Positions 28,374 through 37,522 of a stretch of DNA of 64,000 nucleotides are shown here, piece by piece. The notes under the pieces were generated by a model that saw only the letters and a program-made list of their open reading frames with translations, was not told where the DNA came from and did not search any database. The translations under genes and the position numbers were made by a program. Source of the stretch: CAWGAJ01 sp963820545 (GTDB taxonomy: Bacteria; Planctomycetota; Planctomycetia; Pirellulales; Thermoguttaceae); contig CAWGAJ010000004.1 of NCBI GenBank assembly GCA_963820545.1, forward strand, positions 136,559 to 200,558, given 5' to 3'. The stretch's first letter is position 1; the number at the start of each line of letters is the position of its first letter.

Positions 28374-28865
28374 CCGCGAATATAACACTACCGGCTGTAG
28401 GGCTAACGGGCCTGCTCATCCACAGGCGCGACCGACGGTCGCGGCTAGATGACGTAATTCCGATTCCCCTATCCCCTATCCTCTAATCCCTGTTAAGCTA
28501 GCACTGCTGGCATGACCTGGAAAAACCGCTCTTTGTGATTTGGCCGGGATAATGTAAATTTTGCATATCCGACAACCCCTATCACCGCTGCTTAATTTTT
28601 TATTTGGCATTGCGGGCCGGGTGCAGGCAAATATTTTGCCGGTTAATGGGGCTGGCGAAACCAGAAGCCGCAGACCTGAAACCGCCGAGTCCCGGGAAAA
28701 AGCGACCGTTTTCAAGAGGAGAAGAAATAAAGCGAACGCTTATTTTCCGGCGCTCGAAACGGCCGGTTCGACTGGAGATTTGGTCCCAGTCGCCGACATA
28801 ACGTCGGATCACAGGGAGGTGACCGACGGTTACCTGATTCTCACCAGAAAGGCAACAAACAGAGC
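28374..28865. other. Intergenic stretch with a structured leader
   Basis: Contains a diverged R1 palindrome (28425-28446) and a heptamer tract (CCCCTATCCCCTATCCTC, about 28467-28490). From about 28600 come several stable hairpins: CAGGCAAATATTTTGCCGG, CTGGCGAAACCAG, CGACTGGAGATTTGG...CCCAGTCG, and CGTCGGATCACAGGGAGG closing with TGACCGACG (28802-28828). The run ends 37 bases before the metallopeptidase start. It may be a 5' regulatory RNA; it does not match a riboswitch class that I can name. ORFs crossing this region are judged non-coding. Confidence 0.45.
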
Positions 28866-30056
28866 ATGGACGCTCGCATCACTCGGGCCGCCTTGTTGAC
28901 GGCCGTGCTGCTGGTTTCGATGGGTGCCCGGCACCGCAGCGCCAATTTCATCGTCGAAACCGCCGATCCCCGCCTGGCCGTACAATTTGCCGAGGCCGCG
29001 GAAAAATACCGCCACGACCTGGCAGTCGAATGGCTCGGTCAGCCCATGCCTGACTGGTCGCAGCCTTGTCCCATGACGGTCATGGTCGGCCCGAACCTGG
29101 GCGCCGGCGGAGCCACCACCTTTGTCTTCGACCGCGGCGAAGTCTTTGGCTGGCGCATGACTATCCAAGGCTCGGCCGAACGGATTGCGGATTCGGTCCT
29201 GCCCCACGAAATCACGCACATGATTTACGCCAGTCACTTTCGCCAGCCCTTGCCCCGCTGGGCCGACGAAGGCGGGGCCACCAGCGTGGAACACATCAGC
29301 GAACGCGCCAAGCAGCGGCAAATGTTGGACCAGTTCCTCCGCACCGGACGCGGCATTTCCTTCAGCCGCATGTTCGCCATGACCGATTATCCTGCCGACA
29401 TCATGCCCCTTTACTCCCAAGGTTATTCCCTGGCCGAATATCTCATCCAGATCGGCGGCCGGCGCAAGTACGTGGAATTCCTCGACGACGGCCTGAAAAA
29501 AGGCGACTGGGCCGGCGCCGCGGCCCGCAACTACGGCATCGCCAACTTGGGACAACTGCAAAACACCTGGCTCAGTTGGGTCAAACAAGGCATGCCCACG
29601 CTCGGGCCGCGCGAAGCTCAGCCCGGCACTACATCGCCCGAGATGCTCGCCGCCAAGGCCCGTTCAGCGCGGCCGGCACCAAATTCGAGCTCTCAACAGC
29701 GGAATCCGGATCGCCTGGCGTCCACGGCCATAATTCCGGTCGGGCGTTTGGTTCCGGTGCCCAGTTCACTGCTGAATCCCCAGACGGCCAACAGCCATCC
29801 CCGCTCCGTGCCCAACAATGCGATTTCCGCTGTGCTGCCTTCTTCCGAATGGCGCACGACCGGCACGCGGCCTTCATCGCCCGCAATGCTTGCCCAGTCA
29901 TCTTCAAAGCAGGGCGAGGCCCCAGGTGGGCAAATATCGCCGGCGCTAACTTCGCCGAGCTCAGTTGTACCGCAGGCCGATCCTTTCCAGGCCGCGGTCA
30001 CGCGCCCACAAGACGCGGAACAACCGCGCCAAGTGATTTTGGAATGGAGCCGGTAG
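28866..30056 (+). CDS. Secreted peptidase MA-like metallopeptidase
   Basis: A 396-residue protein with an N-terminal hydrophobic signal (ITRAALLTAVLLVSMGARHR). The gluzincin motif HEITH spans 114-118 in SVLPHEITHMIYASHF, and PRWADEGGATSVE supplies the downstream Glu ligand region. This order, with ALAEYLIQIGGRRKYVEFL-like sequence after it, fits the peptidase MA/DUF2268-type group common in planctomycetes. Residues after 260 are Ser-, Pro- and Gln-rich low complexity, probably a flexible exported tail. The start ATG 28866 has no strong ribosome site; a structured leader lies upstream. Substrate unknown. Confidence 0.82.
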   Translation: MDARITRAALLTAVLLVSMGARHRSANFIVETADPRLAVQFAEAAEKYRHDLAVEWLGQPMPDWSQPCPMTVMVGPNLGAGGATTFVFDRGEVFGWRMTIQGSAERIADSVLPHEITHMIYASHFRQPLPRWADEGGATSVEHISERAKQRQMLDQFLRTGRGISFSRMFAMTDYPADIMPLYSQGYSLAEYLIQIGGRRKYVEFLDDGLKKGDWAGAAARNYGIANLGQLQNTWLSWVKQGMPTLGPREAQPGTTSPEMLAAKARSARPAPNSSSQQRNPDRLASTAIIPVGRLVPVPSSLLNPQTANSHPRSVPNNAISAVLPSSEWRTTGTRPSSPAMLAQSSSKQGEAPGGQISPALTSPSSVVPQADPFQAAVTRPQDAEQPRQVILEWSR

Positions 30057-30067
30057 AAGTCTCAGGG

Positions 30068-30108
30068 TTGACAGCCGTCATCTAAAAGTGTACACTTTAA
30101 GTGTACAC
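30068..30108 (+). promoter_or_regulatory. Sigma70-type promoter overlapping a GTGTACAC operator
   Basis: TTGACA (30068-30073) and TACACT (30091-30096) are spaced by exactly 17 bases. Two GTGTACAC palindromes (30088-30095 and 30101-30108) cover the -10 box and the start region, directly before the antitoxin's AAGGAG. This is the expected layout for autorepression by a toxin-antitoxin complex. Confidence 0.8.
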
Positions 30109-30122
30109 ATAAGGAGATGTTT

Positions 30123-30374
30123 ATGAAGGCGTCTATTCTTGATCTTCGCAGACAAATGAGCAAAGTCCTCAAATCGCTGGAGCGCAACGAACCGGTGACG
30201 ATTTTGCACCGCGGCAAGAAAAAAGCCGTGCTTTATCCCGCCCGCTCCGCTACTTCTCAACCGGGCGCGGTAACCGATCATCCGGCCTTTGGAATGTGGA
30301 AGAAACGCGCGGGCCTGAGCGACGTTGACCAATGTGTCCGTAGGCTGCGAAAGGGCCGCCACGATGCAATTTGA
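30123..30374 (+). CDS. Type II antitoxin, Phd/YefM-like
   Basis: An 83-residue protein starting at ATG 30123, chosen because AAGGAG (30111-30116) lies 6 bases upstream; an ATG at 30117 abuts the ribosome site. The N-terminal MKASILDLRRQMSKVLKSLE and VTILHRGKKKAVLYPAR match the Phd/YefM DNA-binding half. The C-terminal half (HPAFGMWKKRAGLSDVDQ) would wrap the toxin. The gene overlaps the PIN toxin by 11 bases. Two GTGTACAC boxes over the promoter are the probable binding sites for its dimers. Similar VapB-type labels are possible, as the partner is a PIN toxin. Confidence 0.85.
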   Translation: MKASILDLRRQMSKVLKSLERNEPVTILHRGKKKAVLYPARSATSQPGAVTDHPAFGMWKKRAGLSDVDQCVRRLRKGRHDAI

Positions 30375-30741
30375 CACGGACGTGTTGATTTGGCTTTTTC
30401 GCGGTCATGGCAGTGCGGCCCGATTGATCGAAAATACCCGGGACCGATTTATTTCTGTAATCTCCTATATGGAATTACTTCAAGGAGCCCGGGACAGGAA
30501 GGAATCGCGGATCATCAAGAGTTTTTTATCGGATTTCAACTTCCAGACGCTCCCGCTTACCGAAAACATTGGCCATCGGGCCTTGATCTACCTGGAAGAA
30601 TATGGCCTGAAGGTCGCCCTATGCGTGGCCGACGCGCTGGTCGCCGCCACCGCCGTGGAAAATCATTTAACCCTCTCCACGGCCAACCGCAAACATTACC
30701 GACCCATCGGAGATCTGGATATCAACGTCTTCCGGCCGTAG
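30364..30741 (+). CDS. PIN-domain toxin (VapC-like ribonuclease)
   Basis: A 125-residue PIN nuclease starting at ATG 30364 inside the antitoxin 3' end. Acidic catalytic residues are in place: Asp4/Asp6 in QFDTDVLIWLF, Glu in ISYMELLQGARD, and Asp in CVADALVAATAVE, with TLSTANRKHY after it. VapC-type toxins cut tRNA or rRNA when the antitoxin is degraded; the target here is unknown. Gene overlap indicates translational coupling with the antitoxin. Length is normal and no residue is missing, so the pair is probably active. A GTTCC palindrome follows directly. Confidence 0.92.
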   Translation: MQFDTDVLIWLFRGHGSAARLIENTRDRFISVISYMELLQGARDRKESRIIKSFLSDFNFQTLPLTENIGHRALIYLEEYGLKVALCVADALVAATAVENHLTLSTANRKHYRPIGDLDINVFRP

Positions 30742-30749
30742 CTTACCTC

Positions 30750-30773
30750 GTTCCGAAACTCCAGTTTCGGAAC
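30750..30773. repeat. Palindrome GTTCCGAAACT/AGTTTCGGAAC
   Basis: Perfect 11-bp arms with a 2-base loop, 9 bases after the PIN toxin stop. Same general type as 15596-15622. Confidence 0.85.
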
Positions 30774-30879
30774 GTGCTTGGTTACCATAGTCACTCTTCC
30801 CCGACCATGCGCGAATTGTCGCACTTCAACATGCCCGCGGCAAGCGTGATACATGGCACCATGCAAAAGAATGATATCC

Positions 30880-31494
30880 CTATCTGGCTCTGAACTCCTT
30901 GGCCTCTACAATATCTTCAAGACAAATTTCCCAAAGAGTTGCCTGAATTGACTTCTTTTTGGGCGTATCAGCTATCGCTCGGCGTCGATTTGCCCATGTA
31001 ACATCAAAAATTCTTTCCCAACTCCGCTCAATTTCCCGTCGGTATTGGGCATGGGGCAATTGGTTGGAATGGTTAAATTTGTAGAATGACAGACCAACTC
31101 CAGCCAGTTTCTTTTCAAACGCATTTCCATCCCGCTCGCTGGTAGGCAAATACCAGTAGTTCAGCACATAATGCCACAAGTCAAAATCCGATAGGAGAAC
31201 TCGCTGGTCATCCAACCGACATTCAACTCGGACGCCATGAACACCAATGGGCAGATGTCCGCCCGCTCGCAAATCCGGTTTACGTCGATTCACTCCCTCC
31301 CACTGGCGCCACGCCCAGATCGGCATAGCGGCCTGGCTTGGTCTAGGCACTTTCAGCCTTTTCTCCATTTGCTTCGCCATCCAGAGATAAGGCCCAAGAA
31401 ACTCTTTGATAATATGGCAACAACTCGCCCGCAAACGGCCTTCCCGCTGCAATTGTTTCCAAGCCTGTCGAGTAAGAATTGACCAGATTAGCAT
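30880..31494 (-). CDS. DUF3841 protein
   Basis: A 204-residue protein matching the DUF3841 pattern: MLIWSILTRQAWKQLQREGR, then PYLWMAKQMEKRL, MPIWAWRQWEGVNRRKPDLR, VECRLDDQRVLLSDFDLWHY with VLNYWYLP, and a C-terminal SWERIFDV...IQATLWEICLEDIVEAKEF. Function unknown; the family is often found in accessory regions of bacteria and phages. The frame is intact. It lies next to a toxin-antitoxin operon and is flanked on both sides by palindromes, consistent with a small accessory cluster. Confidence 0.85.
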   Translation of the reverse strand: MLIWSILTRQAWKQLQREGRLRASCCHIIKEFLGPYLWMAKQMEKRLKVPRPSQAAMPIWAWRQWEGVNRRKPDLRAGGHLPIGVHGVRVECRLDDQRVLLSDFDLWHYVLNYWYLPTSERDGNAFEKKLAGVGLSFYKFNHSNQLPHAQYRREIERSWERIFDVTWANRRRAIADTPKKKSIQATLWEICLEDIVEAKEFRAR

Positions 31495-31551
31495 TAATTA
31501 TTAACTTGGAGCCCTGGCCATGATTGCGCGGCCATGCAGAGATTATCGCAT

Positions 31552-31624
31552 TTCCACATGCCCACAGCAAGCGTGGGGATGGCACCGGGCCGTGACCAAA
31601 CCACGACCACTGGTCGCGGCTTTA
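31552..31624. repeat. CATGCCCA palindrome and inverted R1 copy
   Basis: CACATGCCCACAGCAAGCGT followed by GGGGATG is an imperfect palindrome; a diverged copy (CAACATGCCCGCGGCAAGCG) is at about 30827. An R1 unit in reverse orientation (CCACGACCACTGGTCGCGGC) follows at 31601-31624, downstream of carA. Confidence 0.75.
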
Positions 31625-31659
31625 CAGCCGGTATGTCTTTTTTTATTTAATTCCAAACA

Positions 31660-32784
31660 CTATCCCAGCATTTCGCGGAACTGGGCGAATAGATAATTGC
31701 TATCGTGGGGGCCGGCAGAGGCCTCGGGATGGTATTGCACGCTGAAGGCCGGCACGCGCTTGTGACGCATGCCTTCCACGGTGTTGTCGTTTAGGTTTAG
31801 ATGAGTGATTTCCAGATCGCCGGGCAGCGAATCGGCATCTACCGCAAAACCGTGATTCTGCGTGGTGATTTCCACGCGCCCGGTGAGCTTGTTTAAGACC
31901 GGCTGGTTCGCGCCGCGATGGCCGAATTTGAGTTTGTAGGTTTTCGCCCCGCAGGCCAGGGCCAGCAGTTGATGGCCCAGGCAGATGCCGAAGATCGGCT
32001 TTTTACCCATAAGTTCGCGGATGGTTTTTTGCGCGTAATCCAGGGGCTCAGGATCGCCCGGGCCGTTTGATAGGAACACGCCGTCGGGCTTATACGCAAG
32101 CACTTCTTCGGCCGTGGCCGTGCCGGGCAAAATAGTAACACGGCAGCCCGAGTCGAACAGCCAGCGCGCAATGTTCCACTTCATGCCGTAATCCAAGGCC
32201 ACAACCAGCGGCGAGTCCGGCCCTACGGGCTTTGCATCCTTTGGACGCAGGCGCACCCAGGGACTTAAAGGCTCGTGCCATTCTACAGGTTTTTCCGGAA
32301 CGACTTCGCGCACCAGATCGCGCCCGACCAGGCCCGGACTGGCCTTGGCTTTGGCCACCAGACTGGCATCATCCAGATCCACGGTCGAGAGCACGCCTTT
32401 CATTGCGCCTTGGGTGCGGATGCGCCGGACCAGCGCCCGGGTGTCGATACCTTCCAAGCCCACGATGCCATACCGGGCCAGATACTCGCTTAATTCGCCG
32501 TCGGCCCGAAAGTTGCTCACCCGGCGACTGTGTTGGCGCACGATAAATCCGGCCAGATGCGGTTTATGGCTTTCCATGTCTTCGGCGTTTACTCCATAGT
32601 TGCCGATCTCCGTATAGGTCATGGTCACAATTTGCCCGCGATAACTGGGATCGGTAAGAATTTCTTGGTAGCCGGTCATCGAGGTGTTAAAGCACACTTC
32701 GCCGTCCACTTCGCCTTTGGCGCCAAAGGAAGTTCCGCTATAAACCGTGCCGTCTTCCAGGGCGAGTTTTGCGATTGTAGTCAT
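31660..32784 (-). CDS. carA: Carbamoyl-phosphate synthase small subunit CarA
   Basis: The glutaminase subunit that supplies ammonia to CarB for carbamoyl phosphate, a precursor of arginine and pyrimidines. The N-terminal CPSase domain (LEDGTVYSGTSFGAKGEVDG, FNTSMTGYQEILTDPSYRGQ) precedes a class I glutamine amidotransferase with the nucleophile in FGICLGHQLLALACG and the His/Glu pair in YHPEA near the end. At 374 residues it is full length. carB is not in the window. The gene is divergent from the candidate small RNA. The start MTTIAKLALEDG at 32784 is standard. Confidence 0.98.
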   Translation of the reverse strand: MTTIAKLALEDGTVYSGTSFGAKGEVDGEVCFNTSMTGYQEILTDPSYRGQIVTMTYTEIGNYGVNAEDMESHKPHLAGFIVRQHSRRVSNFRADGELSEYLARYGIVGLEGIDTRALVRRIRTQGAMKGVLSTVDLDDASLVAKAKASPGLVGRDLVREVVPEKPVEWHEPLSPWVRLRPKDAKPVGPDSPLVVALDYGMKWNIARWLFDSGCRVTILPGTATAEEVLAYKPDGVFLSNGPGDPEPLDYAQKTIRELMGKKPIFGICLGHQLLALACGAKTYKLKFGHRGANQPVLNKLTGRVEITTQNHGFAVDADSLPGDLEITHLNLNDNTVEGMRHKRVPAFSVQYHPEASAGPHDSNYLFAQFREMLG

Positions 32785-32855
32785 GATTTTTCTCTAAAAT
32801 TTCTCACCACGGCACGGGAAACTCGGAGATTAAAAATTACTCATTTAAAGTCTAA

Positions 32856-32884
32856 TTGGTAATCGGCCCGATAGCTTTTATACT
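32856..32884 (+). promoter_or_regulatory. Sigma70-type promoter for a candidate small RNA
   Basis: TTGGTA (32856-32861) and TATACT (32879-32884) with a 17-base spacer, upstream of a short stretch ending in a strong terminator. Confidence 0.6.
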
Positions 32885-32890
32885 GGCTGT

Positions 32891-32976
32891 GGGTCTCCGA
32901 ATTAAGCACCCATAAGATGCCAAGTTCGGCCAGCCTTGAATTGGGTTCTTGTCCCGGCGAGCAAGAACCCTTTTTT
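32891..32976 (+). ncRNA. Candidate small RNA, about 85 nt
   Basis: The interval lies between a good promoter and a rho-independent terminator, and holds no ORF with a start and ribosome site. Predicted pairings include TGGGT/ACCCA around a 12-base loop, an outer GGCTG/CAGCC helix (starting a few bases earlier, at about 32885), and the terminator stem at the end. It sits alone between divergent carA and the convergent aminotransferase. I cannot match it to 6S, SRP, tmRNA or a riboswitch. The exact 5' end is assumed from the -10 box. Confidence 0.5.
32943..32976 (+). terminator. Rho-independent terminator
   Basis: GGGTTCTTG (32943-32951) pairs perfectly with CAAGAACCC (32962-32970), followed by TTTTTT. 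No protein gene on this strand lies upstream, which points to a small RNA. Confidence 0.85.
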
Positions 32977-33260
32977 ATTTTCTCCTGGTTGCTCTGTTTA
33001 TGTAGCTTTTGATCAATTTCAAAGCCACATCAGCGTAGTTGTTTTGCTGCTTTATGTACTAGCTATAAACTGCCTAACTTGTAAATTCATAACGAATTAC
33101 CAAATAAATAAAAACCTCCTAAGAATTTTACAGACTTTTGTGTTGATCGCATAGTTGCGCAAATACCACCATCTCGGGTGGGAGTGCGGTACGACCTAGA
33201 TCTAATAGATACTGTGGATGATCTAAACTGCCCACCGTCCACTATTCTCGCCCCCAGTCT

Positions 33261-34489
33261 CTATTTTCCCAGGCAGCGGCCGATTTGTCGCACGGCCTGG
33301 CGCAGGCGATTTTCGTTCTCCACCAGGGCCATGCGCAGGTGGCCTTCGCCGGCCGGTCCAAAACCTGCGCCGGACTAACGACCACGTCGCCCTCTTTGAG
33401 CAGTTTCATGGCAAAATCAAAGGAACTCATCTGCGACGCCCAAGGCTCGGGCATTTTGGTCCAGGCGAACATCGTGGCCTTGGGACGTTCAATGGGCCAG
33501 CCCAGCCGTTCCAGGCCTTCACAAAGTACGTCCCGCCGGCGCTGATAAATCGCCGCTTGGGCCTCCACGGCGGCATCGGTGTGGCGCAAGGCCATGATGG
33601 CGGCGATTTGAATGGGCTGGAACATGCCGTAATCATAATAGCCTTTAATGGTCGAGAGGGCCCGTAGCATTTCGGCATTGCCCGCGGCAAAACCTACGCG
33701 CCAGCCGGCCATGTTGTAGCCTTTGCTCATGGTGGTCAATTCCACGCCCACATCGATGGCGCCTGGGGCGGCAAGGAAACTCGGGGTTTTATAGCCGTCG
33801 AAGGTCACGTCGGCGTAGGCCAAGTCGCTAATGACCATGAATCCCCATTGCTTGGCCAGCCTCACCACTTCCACGTAAAAATCCGCTTCGACCACGGTGG
33901 TCGAAGGATTGTGTGGGAAATTGACGATCAGCAATTTCGGCCGGGGCACAATATGCCGGCAGGTATACTCGATGTTGGAAAGCAGTTTTTGCGGATCGGT
34001 TACTTCCAGTAGGATCACATTGGCGGCAGCCATTGCCACGGCGTAAAGATGGGCTGGATAAGACGGCGCGGGCACAATCGCCGTGTCGCCGGGGCCCACC
34101 AGTGCCAAACATATATGGCTAAATCCCTCCTTCGAGCCCAGGCACACAATAATTTCGCGTTGCGGATCAAGCCTGACGCCGTGTTGTTTGAAATATTTTG
34201 CGGCCACCTCGCGGCGCAGACTCAAAATGCCTTGGGCCTCGGAATAGCCGTGATTTTTTGGATCTCGCGCGGCCTCAGCGAGCTTTTCGATGACCAAATC
34301 TTGCGGCGGATCGCTGGGATTGCCCATGCCCAAGTCGATTACGTCATTGCCCGCCCGACGTTTTTCATACATCAATTTGTTAATCTGGGCAAAAAGATAG
34401 GGCGGCAATCGCCGCACGCGATCGGCCACTTCGATGCTAAACGGCTGGTTGGTCGAGATCTGCTCGCCTATGGGCTGCTCTTCGCTCAT
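33261..34489 (-). CDS. PLP-dependent class I/II aminotransferase (AlaC-like), C-terminal frameshift
   Basis: Fold type I aminotransferase close to AlaC-type alanine transaminases: DLGMGNPSDPP, YSEAQGILSLRREVAAKYF, CLGSKEGFSHICLALVGPGD, the FPHNPST substrate/PLP region, DLAYADVTFDGYK, and the PLP Lys in TTMSKGYNMAGWRVGFAAG. The start ATG 34489 (MSEEQPIGEQ) has AAGGA 6 bases upstream; the frame opens further upstream without support. A missing G near 33365 (GG for GGG) shifts the last 35 codons; restored, the end reads GFGPAGEGHLRMALVENENR with stop at 33261-33263. Substrate is probably alanine or a related amino acid with 2-oxoglutarate. Confidence 0.9.
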
Positions 34490-34626
34490 AATCATTCCTT
34501 GGAAAGAATTATCATCCAGCATAGTCTGTGAAAGCTAAATTCGCCAGTACCGGTGGTAAATTATGAATGATGAATAATTACGAAGTACGCAGTGAAGTAA
34601 AACATCATGTAAGTGTTTGCTGTTGC

Positions 34627-34668
34627 TCAATTTGCAATTTGCAATTTGCAATGGTCAATTTGCAATAA
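34627..34668 (+). repeat. Heptamer tandem repeat (CAATTTG)
   Basis: Six consecutive heptamers, four of them exactly CAATTTG, in the gap between the aminotransferase and the STAND gene. Confidence 0.9.
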
Positions 34669-34721
34669 AAAAACATGTGCGCAAAACGCGCTCAAACCTC
34701 AAACAAAGACTTCCTCCTAAC

Positions 34722-34767
34722 AGATCCTCGGCAACTGTTCGCCGGAAAGCAGGTCGGCGATTCCGCC
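34722..34767 (-). pseudogene. Remnant of the hypE 3' end
   Basis: On the minus strand this stretch reads GGIADLLSGEQLPRIC and then TAG, immediately after the stop of the STAND gene. The intact hypE at 38117 ends RIVDLLSSEQLPRIC. The DNA also matches (CAACTG.TCGC.GGAAAGCAGGTC). It is a second copy of the gene's last 15 codons, as left by an insertion into the 3' end of hypE or by a partial duplication. Confidence 0.75.
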
Positions 34768-34772
34768 GGCAT

Positions 34773-37522
34773 TTAACGATCCTGGCCTTGCCGTTTCTCG
34801 CGCAGTGTGCGAGCTTCCGCTTCGAGTTCGTCGGCTTGGTGGGTATCTCCCATGCTCCGTAGGACCTGAGCCAGGTTGTTCATGCTATTGAGCGTGGAAG
34901 GATGCTCAAGACCAAGCACCCGACGTCTGATGGCGAATGTCTCTTCATGGAGATTGCAAGCCTCCGTATAATTGCCTTGTTCGATCAGGACCTCAGCCAA
35001 GTTGCTCATGCTGGCGAGTGTATCGGGATGCTCAGGGCCAAGCACTCGACGTTTGATGGTGAGTGTCTCTTCGAGGAACTTACGAGCCTCCGCAAAATTG
35101 CCTTGATAACCCAGGATCGCAGCCAGGTTGTTCATACTAGCGAGCGTATAAGGATGCTCGGGGCCAAGCACCCGACGGTAAATAGCGAGTGTCTCTTCAT
35201 TGATCTTGCGAGCCTCCGCATAATTGCCTTGATAAGTCATGACTAGAGCTAAGTCGCTCATGCTATTGAGTGTTTCTGGATGCTCGAGGCCAAGCACCCG
35301 ACGTCTGATGTCGATTGTCTCTTCGTTGATCTTGCAAGCCTCCTCATAATTGCCTTGAGTGCTCAGGACCTGAGCTAGGTTGTTCATGCTGATGAGCGTT
35401 TCTGGATGCTCGAGGCCAAGCACCCGATGTTTGATAGCGAGTGTCTCTTCTAATATCTTGCGAGCCTCCTCATAATTGCCTTGCTTTCTCAGGACTCGAG
35501 CCAGGTTATGCATGCTTGTTAGCGTTGCTGGATGCTCGGGTCCAAGCACCCGACGGCAAATAAGAAGTTCCTCTTCGTGGAGCTTGCGAGCCTCCGCATA
35601 ATTGCCTTGTTCACTCAGGACCTGAGCCAGGTTGTTCATGCAGGTTAGCGTGGAAGGGTGCTCGGGGCCAAACACTCTACGTATAATGGCGAGTGTTTCT
35701 TCGTGGAGCTTGCGAGCCTCCTCATAATTGCCTTGAGTGCTCAGGACCGTAGCCAGGTTGTTCATACAGGTGAGCGTTTCTGGATGCTCGGGACCACTCA
35801 CCCGACGTCTAATGGTGAGTGTCTCTTCGTGGAGCTTGCGAGCCTCCTCATAATTGCCTTGAGCGTGGAGGACCTGAGCCAGGTCGTTCATGCAGATGAG
35901 CGTGTGGGGATGCTCGGGACCACTCACCCGACGTCTGATGGTGAGTGTCTCTTCGTTGATCTTGCGAGCCTCCGTATAATTGCCTTGATCGCTCAGGACC
36001 TGAGCCAGGTTGTTCATGCAGATGAGCGTGTGGGGATGCTCGGGACCATTCACCCGACGTCTGATGGTGAGTGTTTCTTCGTTGATCTTGCGAGCTTCCA
36101 CATAATTGCCTTGAGCGTGGAGAACTAGAGCCAGGGCGTTCATGCTGTTGAGCGTGTGGGGATGCTCGGGACCAAGTCGTGATTTGCATATTTGCAGGCC
36201 TTGTTCCATCCAATAGCGAGTTTTCGTGAGATCGGCCTGCCCATAGAAGAAACGAGATAAGCCGGTATAGGGCCAATAAACATCATCATCCTTAATGACC
36301 TTGGGAATAGTGGACAGCATATAGGCAAGATGGGCACTGGCTGGGCGAAAGGCCTCGACGTGGGCTAGGGTCGTGGGATGATCGACCTTGCGGGCATAGG
36401 CGACTAAGACTTGGGCTAGCGCCGAATTCCAGGCCAATCGCTGAGCGAAACCATCTACTCGTTCGTCGAAAAATTGGCGGATTAACGGGTGGAAGCGATA
36501 TGTCTGATCGCCCACGCGGCTGAGCAGGTGCCATGAGAGTAGTTCTTCGTCCCGGGCATCTTCCAGTTGTTGCCGGTCCTCGTCGGCGCAGACCTCGATC
36601 ACCAGTGGCCAGGCGATGTCGGCCTGGGCGAATAAGGCCAATCGGCAGCCGAGTCTGCGAGCCGCAATGCTTATGCGCTCCCAGGTCAATTCGAAGGCGG
36701 CGCCACGCTGCGCCGTGCGGTCATCAGGCTGTCGGTTTCTGCAAGGGCGCGATCGGCCAGACCGTTTTGGGCCAGCGAATCGATCAACTGCGAGATTTTC
36801 AGGTCTTTGTGTTTTGCCAAGTGCCGGCCGACAAGTTCGATGGCCAGCGGCAAATAGCCGAGCCGCTCGCAAAGATCGGCCGCCTGTTTCGATTCATGCT
36901 GGCAACGATCCGCCCCGGCAAGACTGCCGAGAAGCTCCAGGGCCGCGTCAGGCGCAAGCACCTCGACTTCCACCGGCACAAATGGAGATGGCGGCTCTAG
37001 CCGTGTGGTAACCAAAGTGCTGAATCGGCCGTTGGGCGGCGCCAGAACAGGCCGAATCGCGGCAAGGTCCGCCACGTCGTCGAAGATAATAAGTACCGCC
37101 TCCGTGCCGGGCCAGTGGCTCCAGCAGTATCCGAGTTGGCCTTCAATCGTCAGCCCCTCGGGCGGCGCCAGGCCAAGCCGGGCGCGGGCAAAGGCGACAA
37201 TCTGGTTGGCCAAGTCGCCCTGTGCCGCGTCAACCCAACATAGACCGCCGCGATAGCGGGTCTGATTGTGCAGGGCATATTGTAGGGCAAATTCCGTCTT
37301 GCCCACACCGCCCATTCCGTGGATGGCCGTAAGTGCGGCACATCTGCATTCGCCGAGTGCCGTATCGATGACTTTGAAATCGCGGCCGACAAATCGTTTC
37401 ACCCCGCTTTGACGCAAATTCGACGCAATACCCGTGACAGGCAACGGGTGCGAAATGTTGTACTGTTTGCCAATGTTGATTTGTTTTTGAACCGTCTGCT
37501 CGCGCTGATTGAACTGGCTCAC
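34773..37522 (-). CDS. STAND ATPase: NB-ARC domain with kinesin-light-chain-type TPRs, one frameshift
   Basis: The N-terminus MSQFNQREQTVQKQINIGKQ carries a motif shared with the upstream small protein. The NB-ARC ATPase follows with Walker A GMGGVGKTEFAL, Walker B VLIIFDDVAD, sensor-like TLVTTRLEP and GYLPLAIELVGRHL. After a helical region (RFHPLIRQFFDER) come eleven 42-residue repeats of the type GPEHP.TL..MNNLAQVL..Q then GNY.EARK..EETL.IRRRV. One lost base near 36712 splits the frame between LMTA and QRGAAFELTWE. NB-ARC/TPR STAND proteins are switch ATPases; several bacterial relatives act in antiviral defence, with the repeats as sensor. No effector domain is fused here. Confidence 0.88.

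Noticed and set aside
28600..28700. Cobalamin or c-di-GMP riboswitch upstream of the metallopeptidase
   Set aside because: Only short resemblances; the conserved core boxes of both classes are missing.
28561..28899. 112-codon frame before the metallopeptidase gene
   Set aside because: It runs through stable hairpins and shows no family or signal features.
32936..33154. 72-codon frame overlapping the terminator near carA
   Set aside because: It starts inside a terminator stem, has no ribosome site and an odd composition; the small-RNA reading is better.
34627..34668. CRISPR array
   Set aside because: The repeat is a 7-base tandem with no spacers; no cas gene lies near. No CRISPR array was seen elsewhere.
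35658..36128. Antisense frame with repeated residues opposite the STAND TPRs
   Set aside because: Explained by the 126-bp repeat units of the sense gene; no start signal or independent motif.
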